DNA from: Brevibacterium sanguinis | Lineage (GTDB): Bacteria > Actinomycetota > Actinomycetes > Actinomycetales > Brevibacteriaceae | Length of the DNA: 64,000 nucleotides | Direction of reading: 5' to 3' | NCBI RefSeq assembly: GCF_003315415.1 | Contig: NZ_QNSB01000001.1 | Location: 372,001 to 436,000, forward strand | In this document: positions 43,924 through 53,123 of the stretch, piece after piece | Layout of the letters: each line of letters opens with the position of its first letter | Numbering within the stretch: position 1 is the stretch's first letter | Position numbers and translations under genes: made by a program | Notes under the pieces: generated by a model | What the model was told of the DNA's origin: nothing | Database searches by the model: none | What the model saw: the letters and a program-made list of their open reading frames with translations, nothing else

Positions 43924-43985
43924 GCGCCGGAGCACGACTTTGGACAACGGCCGCCCACCGGCGGCAGAGAACGTGAAGGAGCAGT

Positions 43986-44483
43986 ATGGACACGGTGTTC
44001 GCCCGCTTGGGGAAACCGCACGGCATCAGAGGGGAATTCACCGTCGAGGTGCGCACCGACCGTCCCGACGAACGGCTCGTGCCGGGTCGGACCTACTCCA
44101 CCGATCCCGACATCGGCTCGCTGACCCTGAAGACGGCGCGGTGGCACCGGGACCGGCTGCTGCTCAGCTTCGAGGAGATCACCGACCGCACCCGCGCCGA
44201 GGAGGTCCGCAACACCCTGATCCTCGGCGAGGCCGCCGAGGAGGACGAGGACGATGCGTGGTACCTCGACGATCTCGTCGACCTCGACGTCTACGAGGGC
44301 GAGACCAAGGTCGGCACGATCACCGACGTCACCAACGGCGTGGCACAGGATCTCCTCCACATGGAGCACGTCGACGGGCACGAGGTGCTCATCCCGTTCG
44401 TCACGGCCATCGTCCCCGAGGTCGACCTCGAGGCCGGCCGGATCGTCGTCACCCCTCCGGCCGGACTGTTCGACGCCGAATGA
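43986..44483 (+). CDS. rimM: Ribosome maturation factor RimM
   Basis: A 165-residue 30S assembly factor that binds S19. The N-terminal [19 protein letters not shown] domain and the C-terminal PRC-barrel with [15 protein letters not shown] and [16 protein letters not shown] are clear. GAAGGAG lies seven bases before the ATG. Its stop overlaps the trmD start by three bases, so the pair is translationally coupled. Confidence 0.96.
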   Translation: MDTVFARLGKPHGIRGEFTVEVRTDRPDERLVPGRTYSTDPDIGSLTLKTARWHRDRLLLSFEEITDRTRAEEVRNTLILGEAAEEDEDDAWYLDDLVDLDVYEGETKVGTITDVTNGVAQDLLHMEHVDGHEVLIPFVTAIVPEVDLEAGRIVVTPPAGLFDAE

Positions 44484-45364
44484 GCCCTGCCATGAGAATC
44501 GACGTCGTCTCGATCTTCCCCGAGTACCTCGAGGGCCTGCGGCTCTCGCTCATCGGCAAGGCGATCGACCAGGGCCTGCTCGAACTCGGCGTCCACGATC
44601 TGCGCGCATTCACCGTCGACCGCCACCGCACCGTCGACGACACCCCCTACGGGGGCGGTGCCGGAATGGTCATGAAAGCCGAACCCTGGGCGCTGGCACT
44701 CGAGCGCATCCTCGACGCGGCCGCGGCCCCGGGATCCCTGGCACCGCGCGACCGCCTCGGCGAGGCCGACGAGGCCGCTCCTGCCGACGAAGCCGCTGCT
44801 GCCGACGCGGAGACCGCCGACGCGGTGACCGCCGCGGGGAAGCCCGTGCTCATCGTGCCCAGCCCCGCGGGGCCCGTCTTCGACCAACGCACCGCCGAGG
44901 AGCTGGCGCACGCCGATCATCTCGTCTTCGCCTGCGGACGCTACGAGGGCATCGACCAGCGCGTCCTCGACTGGGCGCAGGAGCGCTTCGAGTGCCGGCC
45001 GATGAGCATCGGCGACTACGTCCTCAATGGGGGAGAGGTCGCGTCGATGGTGATGATCGAAGCCGTCACCCGACTCATCCCGGGTGTCATCGGCAACCCC
45101 GAGTCGCTGGCGGAGGAGAGCCACGAGGACGGGCTCCTCGAATACCCCATCTACACGAAGCCCGCGAGCTGGCGCGGCCACGAGGTGCCCGAGGTGCTGC
45201 TCAGCGGCAACCACCAGGCGATCGCCCGCTGGCGGAGGGATCGGCGCCTCGAGCGCACCGCCGAGGTGCGACCCGACCTGCTCGCACGCCTCGACGACCT
45301 CGACCGCGGCGACCGTGAGGCGCTCGACCGGTTTGAGTCCCGAGGCGAAACCATGACAGAATAG
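44480..45364 (+). CDS. trmD: tRNA (guanine(37)-N(1))-methyltransferase
   Basis: A 294-residue SPOUT methyltransferase adding m1G37 to tRNAs, which prevents frameshifting. [27 protein letters not shown] near residue 56, [12 protein letters not shown] and [11 protein letters not shown] (the trefoil-knot SAM site) are present. It is longer than the usual 230-250 residues because an acidic Ala-rich insert of about 35 residues ([20 protein letters not shown]) lies near 92-118. The ATG at 44480 overlaps the rimM stop; a second in-frame ATG at 44492 is equally possible and gives the usual [10 protein letters not shown]. Confidence 0.96.
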   Translation: MSPAMRIDVVSIFPEYLEGLRLSLIGKAIDQGLLELGVHDLRAFTVDRHRTVDDTPYGGGAGMVMKAEPWALALERILDAAAAPGSLAPRDRLGEADEAAPADEAAAADAETADAVTAAGKPVLIVPSPAGPVFDQRTAEELAHADHLVFACGRYEGIDQRVLDWAQERFECRPMSIGDYVLNGGEVASMVMIEAVTRLIPGVIGNPESLAEESHEDGLLEYPIYTKPASWRGHEVPEVLLSGNHQAIARWRRDRRLERTAEVRPDLLARLDDLDRGDREALDRFESRGETMTE

Positions 45365-45379
45365 ATCGTCGCGTTTGTT

Positions 45380-45410
45380 GGCGCCCACCTGCTTCAGGGG
45401 GATGGGCGCC
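45380..45410 (+). promoter_or_regulatory. Leader hairpin between trmD and rplS
   Basis: GGCGCCCA and TGGGCGCC form a perfect 8-bp stem around a 15-base loop that can add a CCT/AGG pairing. It lies 16 bases after trmD and 125 bases before rplS; it may end the trmD transcript or be part of an L19 leader. Confidence 0.5.
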
Positions 45411-45535
45411 CAGCACAGATCGCCGGGATCCTCCCGGCGCATCGGGGAGCAGTCCCGGCAGACGATCCACACACCGGTTCGACCGGTCTGACATGCGTGT
45501 CGACGTCCTGAAGCGGAAGACACAGGAGAACAACC

Positions 45536-45877
45536 ATGCAGAAGCTCGATGTTGTCGATGCAGCCTCGCTGAAGTCCGACATTCCCGCGTTCCGCGCCGG
45601 TGACACCCTCAACGTCCACGTTCGCGTGGTCGAGGGCAGCCGTTCGCGTATCCAGGTCTTCAAGGGAATCGTCATCCGCCGCCAGGGCGACGGAATCCGC
45701 GAGACGTTCACCGTTCGCAAGATCAGCTTCGGCGTCGGAGTCGAGCGCACCCTCCCGGTGCACTCGCCCATCGTCGAGAAGATCGAGGTCCTCAGCCGCG
45801 GTGACGTCCGCCGTGCGAAGCTGTACTACCTGCGCAACCTCCGCGGCAAGGCCGCTCGCATCCGCGAAAAGGCCTGA
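45536..45877 (+). CDS. rplS: 50S ribosomal protein L19
   Basis: A 113-residue ribosomal protein at the subunit interface. [30 protein letters not shown] and [19 protein letters not shown] are standard. AGGAG lies seven bases before the ATG. The 171-base leader contains the hairpin at 45380-45410. The signal peptidase gene begins three bases after its stop. Confidence 0.98.
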   Translation: MQKLDVVDAASLKSDIPAFRAGDTLNVHVRVVEGSRSRIQVFKGIVIRRQGDGIRETFTVRKISFGVGVERTLPVHSPIVEKIEVLSRGDVRRAKLYYLRNLRGKAARIREKA

Positions 45878-45880
45878 TAC

Positions 45881-46516
45881 TTGCCCGGCACTGCGCCGAA
45901 CGATCACGAGAACGCGACCTTCGGGTCGCGTTTTCGCATCTCGCCGAGGTGGACCAAGGCGATCGCCGTCCTCGCCGTCGTCATCGTGGTCCTCGGCGGA
46001 TCGGTGCGCGGCTTCGTCTTCCAGCGATTCACCATCCCCAGTGAGTCGATGGCGCCGACCCTCGACGTCGGCGACGAGATCTCCGTGTGGCGACCCGACG
46101 CCCTGCGCGGGACGATCGACCGCGGGGACGTCGTCGTCTTCGACGGTCGCGGCTCCTTCGTCGACGCAGCCCTCCCGACGCCCCTGCAGAAGATGGGCTC
46201 CTGGGTGGGCCTCGGCGACCGCGACGTCTACTACGTCAAGAGGGTCATCGCCCTCGGCGGGGACACCCTCGAGTGCTGCGACGCCCAGGGCCGTCTCCTC
46301 CTCGACGGCGAACCCCTCGACGAGGACTACGCCGCCGCGCCCGCCTCGAGCGTCGAGTTCGCGGTCGAGGTTCCCGCCGGGACGATGTGGGTGATGGGCG
46401 ACAACCGCGCCGACTCCGCCGACTCGAGGGCACTGCTGGGGAGGCCCGGCGGTGGCTTCATCCCGCTCGACCGGGTCGTCGGCCCCGTCATCGGCCACGG
46501 TTCGTCCATCGACTGA
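45881..46516 (+). CDS. lepB: Signal peptidase I (first copy)
   Basis: A 211-residue type I signal peptidase with one N-terminal membrane helix (about residues 28-45). The catalytic Ser is in IPSESMAPTL near 55, the general-base Lys in YYVKRVIALGGD near 118, and MGDNRADSADSR follows. It cleaves signal peptides of exported proteins on the outer face of the membrane. The segment LECCDAQGRLLLDGEPL carries an adjacent Cys pair also found in the next gene. The start is TTG, three bases after rplS. The paralogue starts 128 bases later. Confidence 0.93.
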   Translation: MPGTAPNDHENATFGSRFRISPRWTKAIAVLAVVIVVLGGSVRGFVFQRFTIPSESMAPTLDVGDEISVWRPDALRGTIDRGDVVVFDGRGSFVDAALPTPLQKMGSWVGLGDRDVYYVKRVIALGGDTLECCDAQGRLLLDGEPLDEDYAAAPASSVEFAVEVPAGTMWVMGDNRADSADSRALLGRPGGGFIPLDRVVGPVIGHGSSID

Positions 46517-46643
46517 GCAGGCGATGGCAGCCGCCGGTGTCAACCCGCCCTGCTGCCCACTCACGCTGGGAGTCCGCGCCGACGTCGGCTGATACGCTCA
46601 ATCCAGTCCTGCCGCGTGTGGCCTGGTCGAAGAAAGCGAACGA

Positions 46644-47345
46644 ATGTCATCCGAATCAGCAGCCTCCCCATCACCCTCGCGGAGGCTCGTCCGCGGGCTC
46701 CTCGAGACCCTCGCCATCATCGTCGTCGCGGTTCTCATCTCGACGGCGCTGCGCGCATGGGTGATGCGTTCGTTCTACATCCCGTCGGGATCCATGGAGC
46801 AGACCCTGCAGGTCGACGATCGGGTGCTCGTCAACCAGCTCGCCCCCCGCTTCGACCCGCCCGACCGCGGAGACATCATCGTCTTCGACGACCCCGCCGA
46901 CTGGCTCTCCGACGACCAGGTCTCCTCATATCGTCCCAACCCGGTGCTCGAGTTCCTCGGGCTGGCGCCCTCGGACGCCGGCCAGCAGCTGATCAAGCGC
47001 GTCATCGGCCGCGGCGGGGACACCGTCGAGTGCTGCGACGCGCAGGGCCGGCTGCTCGTCAACGGCGAACCGATCACCGAGACCTACCTGGAGGCGGGGA
47101 TGGCGCCCTCGCAGATGGAGTTCTCCGTCACCGTCCCCGACGGCCACTACTGGGTGATGGGCGACAACCGGAGCAACTCCGCCGACTCGCGCTTCCACCA
47201 GGACACCGAGCCCTTCGTGCCGGCCGAGAACGTCGTCGGCACCGTGTTCCTCATCAACTGGCCCCTGAGCCACTTCACCTGGATGAGCAGCCCCGAGGAA
47301 GTCTTCGCACAGGTCCCCGAACCGGAAGGGATCACCGGCAGCTGA
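46644..47345 (+). CDS. lepB: Signal peptidase I (second copy)
   Basis: A 233-residue paralogue of the preceding gene. A membrane helix spans about residues 17-38; the catalytic Ser is in IPSGSMEQTL near 50 and Lys in QLIKRVIGRGGD near 119; MGDNRSNSADSRFHQD follows. The same VECCDAQGRLLVNGEPI segment is kept. Two tandem copies are common in high-GC actinobacteria and may differ in substrate range. Its stop overlaps the rnhB start (TGATG). Confidence 0.95.
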   Translation: MSSESAASPSPSRRLVRGLLETLAIIVVAVLISTALRAWVMRSFYIPSGSMEQTLQVDDRVLVNQLAPRFDPPDRGDIIVFDDPADWLSDDQVSSYRPNPVLEFLGLAPSDAGQQLIKRVIGRGGDTVECCDAQGRLLVNGEPITETYLEAGMAPSQMEFSVTVPDGHYWVMGDNRSNSADSRFHQDTEPFVPAENVVGTVFLINWPLSHFTWMSSPEEVFAQVPEPEGITGS

Positions 47346-48157
47346 TGACCGCGGAGAGGACGACCACGACGAGGAGAACGACCCGGCGGGCGGCTGCTGC
47401 GGCGACCGCTGCTCCGGGAGCGCCACGGCGGGCGACCTCGAGGCGGCGGACGGCTCTCGGTCTGACCGACCTCGGCGTCGAGGCCGCTCTGCGCTCCGAG
47501 GGCTTCGACGTCGTCATCGGCGTCGACGAGGTCGGGCGCGGGGCCCTGGCCGGACCGGTCAGCGTCGGAGCCGCCCTCTTCGACCTCGGCGAACTCCTCG
47601 ACGGCGAGGTTCCCGCCGGCATCCACGACTCCAAGCAGCTCACCGCCGCGGCACGACGGACCGCCACCGAGAGGGTCACGGGATGGGCACGGGCCACCGC
47701 CGTCGCCTCGGCGTCACCGACCGAGATCGACGTGCTCGGCATGACCATGGCACTCAACCTGGCCGGACGGCGCGCCCTCGCCGAGGTGCTCGCCGCGGTG
47801 CCCGAGACCGCGCGTCGCATCATCCTCCTCGACGGCAAGCACGACTGGCTCTCGGTTCCACTCACGCTCGACTGTCTGGGGATATTCGGACCCTGCGCCG
47901 ACCTCCACATCCCCGCCGTGCGCACGATCATCAAGGGCGATGGCCGGGTCCCGGTCATCGCGGCGGCGAGCATCGTGGCCAAGGTCACCCGCGATGAGGA
48001 GATGATCGGCCTCGCCGCGGCGCACCCGCAGTATGGTTGGGAGTCGAACGTCGGATACGGAACGCTCCACCATCGACAGGGGATCGCCGAGTTCGGTGCG
48101 AGCATCCACCATCGGAAGAGCTTCCGACTGAACACGAACGAGGACATGTTGGCATGA
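47345..48157 (+). CDS. rnhB: Ribonuclease HII
   Basis: A 270-residue endonuclease that nicks RNA in RNA-DNA hybrids and at single ribonucleotides in DNA. The catalytic core GVDEVGRGALAGPVSVGA is near residues 57-74, with DSKQLTAAAR, the LDGKHDW Asp, and AASIVAKVTRDE near 210. The first 35 residues are an Arg/Thr/Ala-rich extension (TRRTTRRAAAAATAAPGAPR) absent from shorter homologues. The ATG overlaps the lepB stop by one base, and the DUF2469 gene overlaps the rnhB stop by four. Confidence 0.95.
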   Translation: MTAERTTTTRRTTRRAAAAATAAPGAPRRATSRRRTALGLTDLGVEAALRSEGFDVVIGVDEVGRGALAGPVSVGAALFDLGELLDGEVPAGIHDSKQLTAAARRTATERVTGWARATAVASASPTEIDVLGMTMALNLAGRRALAEVLAAVPETARRIILLDGKHDWLSVPLTLDCLGIFGPCADLHIPAVRTIIKGDGRVPVIAAASIVAKVTRDEEMIGLAAAHPQYGWESNVGYGTLHHRQGIAEFGASIHHRKSFRLNTNEDMLA

Positions 48158-48471
48158 GCACAGATGATCTGGACGACTACGAGGCACAGCTGGAGCTCCA
48201 GCTCTACAAGGAGTACAGGGACGTCGTCGGCCTGTTCGCCTACGTCGTCGAGACGGAGCGGCGCTTCTACCTGGCCAACCACGTCGACCTCAAGGCCCAC
48301 GCCGACTCCGGCGACGTGTACTTCGAGCTCACCCTGCGTGATGCCTGGGTCTGGGACAGCTATCGCTCGGCGCGATTCATCAAGACCGTGCATGTGCTCA
48401 CCTTCAAGGACGTCAACATCGAGGAGATCGCCAAGAGCGACCTCGAACCGCCCACCTCGATCGGGCGGTAG
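48154..48471 (+). CDS. DUF2469 family protein
   Basis: A 105-residue acidic actinobacterial protein, [19 protein letters not shown] at the N-terminus, then [15 protein letters not shown] and [14 protein letters not shown]. It is a conserved companion of rnhB and yraN in actinobacteria; function is unknown. It starts with an ATG overlapping the rnhB stop, so it is translationally coupled. Confidence 0.93.
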   Translation: MSTDDLDDYEAQLELQLYKEYRDVVGLFAYVVETERRFYLANHVDLKAHADSGDVYFELTLRDAWVWDSYRSARFIKTVHVLTFKDVNIEEIAKSDLEPPTSIGR

Positions 48472-48608
48472 CCGAGACCGACTCGGGCTCGGGAGGCTGT
48501 GGAGGATCTGACGACTCGGGGGTGATCGGGCTGTGGACGGCCGGCGCCGATCCACAGCCCCGTCCTCCGCTCTGGCCCGCCGGTGAGGTTCGTGATGGGC
48601 TGGGCCGC

Positions 48609-48998
48609 ATGGGACGCTCAGACGTGAATGCGAGCCGCGGGGACCGGCAGCTGGCACTGGGGCGGCTGGGTGAGGACCTCGCCGTCGCCTACCTCGAGGA
48701 TCGGGGGATGACGATCGTCGAACGCAACTTCCGGTGCCCGCGCGGGGAGCTCGACATCATCGCCCGCGACGGGGACACCCTCGTCGTCGTCGAGGTCAAG
48801 ACCCGCCGGACCCTCGCGCTGGGCTCACCGCTCGAAGCGATCACCGTCGCGAAGCTGAGACGGATCAGGCTGCTCACCGCCCTCTGGCTGAGCCGGCAAT
48901 CCGAGTTCTTCTCAAGCGTCCGCATCGACGGCCTCGGCATCGTCACCCAGCCGCGGCCGCAGTATTTCTACGCGCCGGCCCTGCAGGATGCATCGTGA
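48609..48998 (+). CDS. UPF0102 (YraN) family protein
   Basis: A 129-residue endonuclease-like fold protein: [24 protein letters not shown], then the PD-(D/E)xK-like [25 protein letters not shown]. Biochemical function is unproven. The ATG at 48609 gives the family length; a GTG at 48522 in the same frame would add 29 non-conserved residues. It overlaps the comM-like gene by four bases, and the order yraN-comM-dprA is widely conserved. Confidence 0.9.
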   Translation: MGRSDVNASRGDRQLALGRLGEDLAVAYLEDRGMTIVERNFRCPRGELDIIARDGDTLVVVEVKTRRTLALGSPLEAITVAKLRRIRLLTALWLSRQSEFFSSVRIDGLGIVTQPRPQYFYAPALQDAS

Positions 48999-50545
48999 GC
49001 ACGGAGGCCGCGATCAACGTCATCGGCCGGGCCTCGGCGGTGGCGCTGTGGGGGCTCGCGGGCAGGATCGTGTCCATCGAGGCATGCGTGAGCGCCGGCC
49101 TCCCCGGTATCGACATCGTCGGTCTGCCCGACGCCTCGGTGAGCGAATCGCGCAAGCGGCTGCGAGCGGCGCTCGCCTACCTCGGGGTTCCCGTCGCCAC
49201 CCAGCATCTGACCATCAACCTCACCCCGGGCACGGTGCCCAAGATCGGGACGGGTTTCGACCTCGGGATCGCCGTGGCCGTCCTCAAGGCCAGGGGCGTC
49301 ATCGGCCGCGCGGATACCGAATCGGTCATCCACTGCGGCGAACTCGGCCTCGACGGTCGGATCCGGCCCGTCACCGGGGTGCTGCCCAGCCTGCACAGCG
49401 GACTGCAGGCCGGGTTCGAGCGTTTCGTCGTGCCCGTCGGCAACTGCCACGAAGCCGCTCTGCTCGCCGGAGCACAGGTCAGGGCCATCGCCTCACTGGC
49501 CGAGCTCGTCAACGTCTACGGCGGGGATCTCACCGTTCCACCGCTGCCGCCGGTCGTCGAGTCGGTGTCGGTGCCCTCGCGAGCGCCCGAACGACACGAC
49601 CTCGCCGAGGTCCAGGGCCAGGACGAAGCCCGGTTCGGCCTCGAGGTCGCCGCCGCAGGCGGGCACAACCTCCTCATGCGCGGGACGCCCGGTGCGGGCA
49701 AGACACTCCTGGCCCAATGCCTGCCGGGCATCCTGCCGCCCCTCGACGACGCACAGGCGGTCGAGGTCGCGGCGGTGAAGTCCCTGCGCGGAGAGCTCGA
49801 GCCCGGCGAAGGGCTCGACCACCGACCACCGTTCGAGGCCCCGCACCACCGCAGCACCGCCTCGGCGATGGTGGGCGGACGCAAGCCGGGATCGATCGGC
49901 ATCCTCAGCCGCGCCCATCGCGGTGTCCTGTTCCTCGACGAAGCGCCCGAGTTCTCCCGCGACGTCCTCGAAGCGCTGCGCCAGCCCCTGGAGTCCCGGC
50001 AGGTCCAGATCCACCGGGCCTGGGGATCGATGGTGCTCCCCGCCGACTTCCAACTGGTGATGGCGGCCAACCCCTGCCCGTGCGGAGCCGGGATGGAGGG
50101 CGCGGAGACCAGCTGCCAGTGCACGCCCATGGACAAGCGCCGGTACCGCAACCGGCTGTCGGGGCCTCTCCTCGACCGGGTGGACCTGCAGCTCGAGCTG
50201 TTCCCCGTCTCTCCCGCCGACGTCCGCCTCGGCGGGAACCGGGAGTCGGGCGCGACCGTCGCCGAGAGGGTGATGGCCGCGCGCGGGAGGCAGGCCCACC
50301 GGTACGCCGAGTGCGAGTGGTCGCTCAACGCCAGGGCACCCGGGCCGTGGCTGCGCGAGCACTTCGGGCTCCGGCCACACGCCCTGCAGGACCTCGATCG
50401 TGCGCTGGACACCGGCAGGATCACGATGCGCGGCTACGACCGTGTGCTGCGCGTGGCCACGACCCTGGCCGACCTCGAGGGCGCGGAGGCACCGACGGCC
50501 GACAGGATCAGAACCGCGCTCGCGCTGAGGACGCAGGACTCCTGA
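48995..50545 (+). CDS. comM: YifB/ComM-type Mg-chelatase-like AAA+ ATPase
   Basis: A 516-residue protein. The N-terminal ChlI-like domain (residues 1-180, with [21 protein letters not shown]) precedes an AAA+ core: Walker [13 protein letters not shown] near 231, a Walker [16 protein letters not shown] near 311 and four cysteines in CPCGAGMEG...CQC near 363-375. In Vibrio ComM is a hexameric helicase that promotes branch migration in transformation; that role here is by homology. GTG start overlapping yraN. dprA follows 19 bases after the stop. Confidence 0.92.
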   Translation: MSTEAAINVIGRASAVALWGLAGRIVSIEACVSAGLPGIDIVGLPDASVSESRKRLRAALAYLGVPVATQHLTINLTPGTVPKIGTGFDLGIAVAVLKARGVIGRADTESVIHCGELGLDGRIRPVTGVLPSLHSGLQAGFERFVVPVGNCHEAALLAGAQVRAIASLAELVNVYGGDLTVPPLPPVVESVSVPSRAPERHDLAEVQGQDEARFGLEVAAAGGHNLLMRGTPGAGKTLLAQCLPGILPPLDDAQAVEVAAVKSLRGELEPGEGLDHRPPFEAPHHRSTASAMVGGRKPGSIGILSRAHRGVLFLDEAPEFSRDVLEALRQPLESRQVQIHRAWGSMVLPADFQLVMAANPCPCGAGMEGAETSCQCTPMDKRRYRNRLSGPLLDRVDLQLELFPVSPADVRLGGNRESGATVAERVMAARGRQAHRYAECEWSLNARAPGPWLREHFGLRPHALQDLDRALDTGRITMRGYDRVLRVATTLADLEGAEAPTADRIRTALALRTQDS

Positions 50546-50564
50546 GCGGTGGGGAGCGGGACGG

Positions 50565-51920
50565 ATGAGGACTGAAGCGATGGATGAGGCAGAGCAGGGA
50601 CGGGACAGGCCCGATGGCGCGGGCATCGTGGGCGACGACGGCAGGGACGGCGACAGCAGGGGCGATCATGGCGTCGGCAGGGACAGCGACGTCAGTGATG
50701 GCGTCGGCAGGGACGGTCACGACGACGAGCGCCGCGCGGCGGTCGCGGCTCTGCTGCGGATCGGAGAGCCCGGAGACGGGCTGCTCCGGGCGCTCGTCGG
50801 TGAACTCGGCCCGCAGGCGGTGCTCGGCATCGTCGCCGCGGTCGCCGCCCGAGAGGCCTCGGCCGGGGAGGCGGCGGCAGGAATCTCAGCGACCGCGGGC
50901 GAGGTTCCCGGAGGAGGCCAGCTCGCCGACGCCCTGGCCCGGTGGGCGATGCGTGCCGGGGACGCCGACGGCACCCGTGACCTCGAGGCCATGCACCTGC
51001 TGTCCGGCCGCCTCGTCATCCCCGATGACCCCGAGTGGCCGACCGCCGTCTCGGACCTCGGCCCGGCGGCACCGTTGGGCCTGTGGGTGCGGGGCGAGGC
51101 CGACCTGCGGACCGCACTGCATCGGGCCGTGGCCATCGTCGGCGCCCGGGCTGCGAGCGGCTATGGCACGAAGTGCGCATCCGACCTCGCGTGGGACCTC
51201 GCGGCTCGTGGGATCACCGTCGTCTCCGGAGGCGCCTTCGGCATCGACGCCGCAGCCCATCGGGCGGCGATCGCTCGCGAGCACGTGACCGTCGCGTTCA
51301 TGGCCGGAGGCGTCGATCGGTTCTACCCGGCGGCCAACACGGAGATGTTCCGCCAGATGCTCCACGGGGGAGCGATCGTCTCCGAGACGGCACCGGGAAT
51401 GACGCCGATGAGGCATCGCTTCCTGCTGCGGAATCGGCTCATCGCCGCCTCGGCCGCCGCGACCGTCATCGTCGAGGCGGGATGGCGCTCGGGCGCCCTC
51501 AACACCGCCCGGCACGCACTCGAACTCTCCCGGGTCGTCGCCGCGTTCCCCGGGTCGGTGTACTCGGCGTCGTCGACCGGCTGCCACCGGCTGCTCCGGC
51601 TGCACGAGGCGGAGCTCGTGACCAACTGCGACGACGTCATGGAGCTCATCGACGCGGACGGGCAGCCGGGGCTGTTCGACGGTCCCTCCGTTCCCGACGG
51701 CCGCGCTGTTCCCGACGGGCCGGTCGACGCCCTGGCCGAGCGGGAGAGGATCTGCCTGAATGCGCTGTCGACGACACGACCCCTCGACCCCGGCACCGTG
51801 GCGAGCAGAGCCGGGCTGACGATCGCGGAGACCCTGGCGGCGCTCGCCGCACTCGAACTCGGCGGGCTGAGCGCCCGCCGCGATTCGGGGTGGGTGAAGC
51901 TGCGGCGGCAGAAGCGTTGA
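50565..51920 (+). CDS. dprA: DNA-processing protein DprA
   Basis: A 451-residue Rossmann-fold protein that binds ssDNA and loads RecA in transformation. The conserved core is near residues 185-380: AIVGARAASGYGTKCASDLA, VVSGGAFGIDAAAHRAA, MAGGVDRFYPAANTEMF and EAGWRSGALNTARHALEL. The C-terminal 60 residues form the winged-helix DML1-like domain. The first 50 residues are Asp/Gly/Arg-rich and partly repeated: a 17-base ATGGCGTCGGCAGGGAC unit occurs twice 30 bases apart (around 50668 and 50698). GGGGAG lies upstream of the ATG. Confidence 0.94.
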   Translation: MRTEAMDEAEQGRDRPDGAGIVGDDGRDGDSRGDHGVGRDSDVSDGVGRDGHDDERRAAVAALLRIGEPGDGLLRALVGELGPQAVLGIVAAVAAREASAGEAAAGISATAGEVPGGGQLADALARWAMRAGDADGTRDLEAMHLLSGRLVIPDDPEWPTAVSDLGPAAPLGLWVRGEADLRTALHRAVAIVGARAASGYGTKCASDLAWDLAARGITVVSGGAFGIDAAAHRAAIAREHVTVAFMAGGVDRFYPAANTEMFRQMLHGGAIVSETAPGMTPMRHRFLLRNRLIAASAAATVIVEAGWRSGALNTARHALELSRVVAAFPGSVYSASSTGCHRLLRLHEAELVTNCDDVMELIDADGQPGLFDGPSVPDGRAVPDGPVDALAERERICLNALSTTRPLDPGTVASRAGLTIAETLAALAALELGGLSARRDSGWVKLRRQKR

Positions 51921-51970
51921 GGTCGGAGTCAGGGTCTCCAGGCCGCGTGGGTCCCTGCCGCTCGTCGGCG

Positions 51971-51976
51971 TACCCT
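51971..51976 (+). promoter_or_regulatory. Candidate -10 box TACCCT before xerC
   Basis: TACCCT ends exactly six bases before the GTG at 51983. The spacer itself is GGAGGG, so a Shine-Dalgarno reading is possible but too close to the start to be ideal. Confidence 0.35.
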
Positions 51977-51982
51977 GGAGGG

Positions 51983-53056
51983 GTGACGGAATCGCAGAGC
52001 ATCGCCGAGGCGCTGGCCGGATACACGGGACACCTGCGCTCCCGCGCCGTCTCACCGCACACGGCGAAGGCGTACCTCTCCGATGTCAGGGACTTCCTCG
52101 GGCACGCCGGAGGACCACGGCCCGCGGACCTGCGGCTTGAGGACATCGACCTCACCCTCCTGCGCTCATGGCTCATCGCCCTCGACGACGCGGGTGCGGC
52201 GACGTCGACGGTGGCACGGAAGATCGCCGCTGTGAAGTCGTTCTTCGCCTACTGCGTGAGCAGCCGGGGGCTCTCGGCGAACCCTGCGGCCCGGCTGCGC
52301 ACCCCGAAGCGGGAATCCCGGCTGCCCACCGTGCTCAAACCCCAGCAGGCCGCCGATCTCATCGCGGCCGTGCCCACGACCGAGAAGCCCGCCCCCGAGC
52401 CTCGCGGCGACCAGGGGAGCTCATCCCGGGCATCCGACCGCGGAGCCTCCGAGCTCGCCACGACCGACGACGGCACTCCCGACGCCTCCGCCGTGGACAG
52501 ATCCGGCTCGCAGGATCCTGACCCGACCCACCCGGCCGACCCGATCGAACTCGCGAGATCGGCCAGGGACGCGGCGATCCTCGAACTGCTCTACGCCACG
52601 GCGGTGCGCGTCTCCGAACTGTGCGGACTGGACCGCCGAGACGTCGATCACGCGAGGTCGATGATCACGGTGCTCGGCAAGGGGAACAAGGAGCGAAGGG
52701 TGCCGTTCGGGGAACCGGCTCGCCGGGCCCTCGAGAGATGGCTCGGCATGCGCTCGCTGCTGGAGAACGAGCGCAGTGCCGACGCACTGTTCCTCGGCCT
52801 GCGAGGAGGGCGGATCGGCGCTCGTCAGGTGCGAGAGCTCGTCCACCGATACGGAGCGGCCCATCCGGACTCACCGGACATCGGTCCGCACGGGCTCAGG
52901 CATTCGGCAGCGACCCACATGCTCGATCGAGGAGCCGATCTGCGCCAGATCCAGGAGCTGCTGGGCCACTCCACCATGAGCAGCACGCAGATCTACACCC
53001 ATGTGTCGATGCAGCGACTCCACGACACGTACCGGCAGGCGCACCCCCGGGCATAG
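51983..53056 (+). CDS. xerC: Tyrosine recombinase XerC
   Basis: A 357-residue site-specific recombinase that with XerD resolves chromosome dimers at dif. The N-terminal SAM-like DNA-binding domain (residues 5-95) precedes the catalytic domain with Arg in TAVRVSELCGLDRRDV near 209, Lys in GKGNKERRVPFG near 231, HGLRHSAATHML near 303, LGHSTMSSTQIYTHV near 328 (His and the Tyr nucleophile). A 50-residue Ser/Asp/Pro-rich insert (about 137-187) lies between the two domains, making it longer than the usual 300. It follows dprA in the conserved order and is not a phage integrase. Its 3' end converges on the next gene across 67 bases. Confidence 0.95.
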   Translation: MTESQSIAEALAGYTGHLRSRAVSPHTAKAYLSDVRDFLGHAGGPRPADLRLEDIDLTLLRSWLIALDDAGAATSTVARKIAAVKSFFAYCVSSRGLSANPAARLRTPKRESRLPTVLKPQQAADLIAAVPTTEKPAPEPRGDQGSSSRASDRGASELATTDDGTPDASAVDRSGSQDPDPTHPADPIELARSARDAAILELLYATAVRVSELCGLDRRDVDHARSMITVLGKGNKERRVPFGEPARRALERWLGMRSLLENERSADALFLGLRGGRIGARQVRELVHRYGAAHPDSPDIGPHGLRHSAATHMLDRGADLRQIQELLGHSTMSSTQIYTHVSMQRLHDTYRQAHPRA

Positions 53057-53123
53057 CTGCGCAGCCCGGGACCGACCCAGGGACGACCCTCGGACACAGG
53101 ACCCGGACCTCAGCACCGGCCGT

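Noticed and set aside
51983-53056. Tyrosine recombinase as evidence of a phage or integrative element
   Set aside because: It lies in the conserved dprA-xerC position, has XerC-type motifs, and no attachment repeats or phage genes are nearby.
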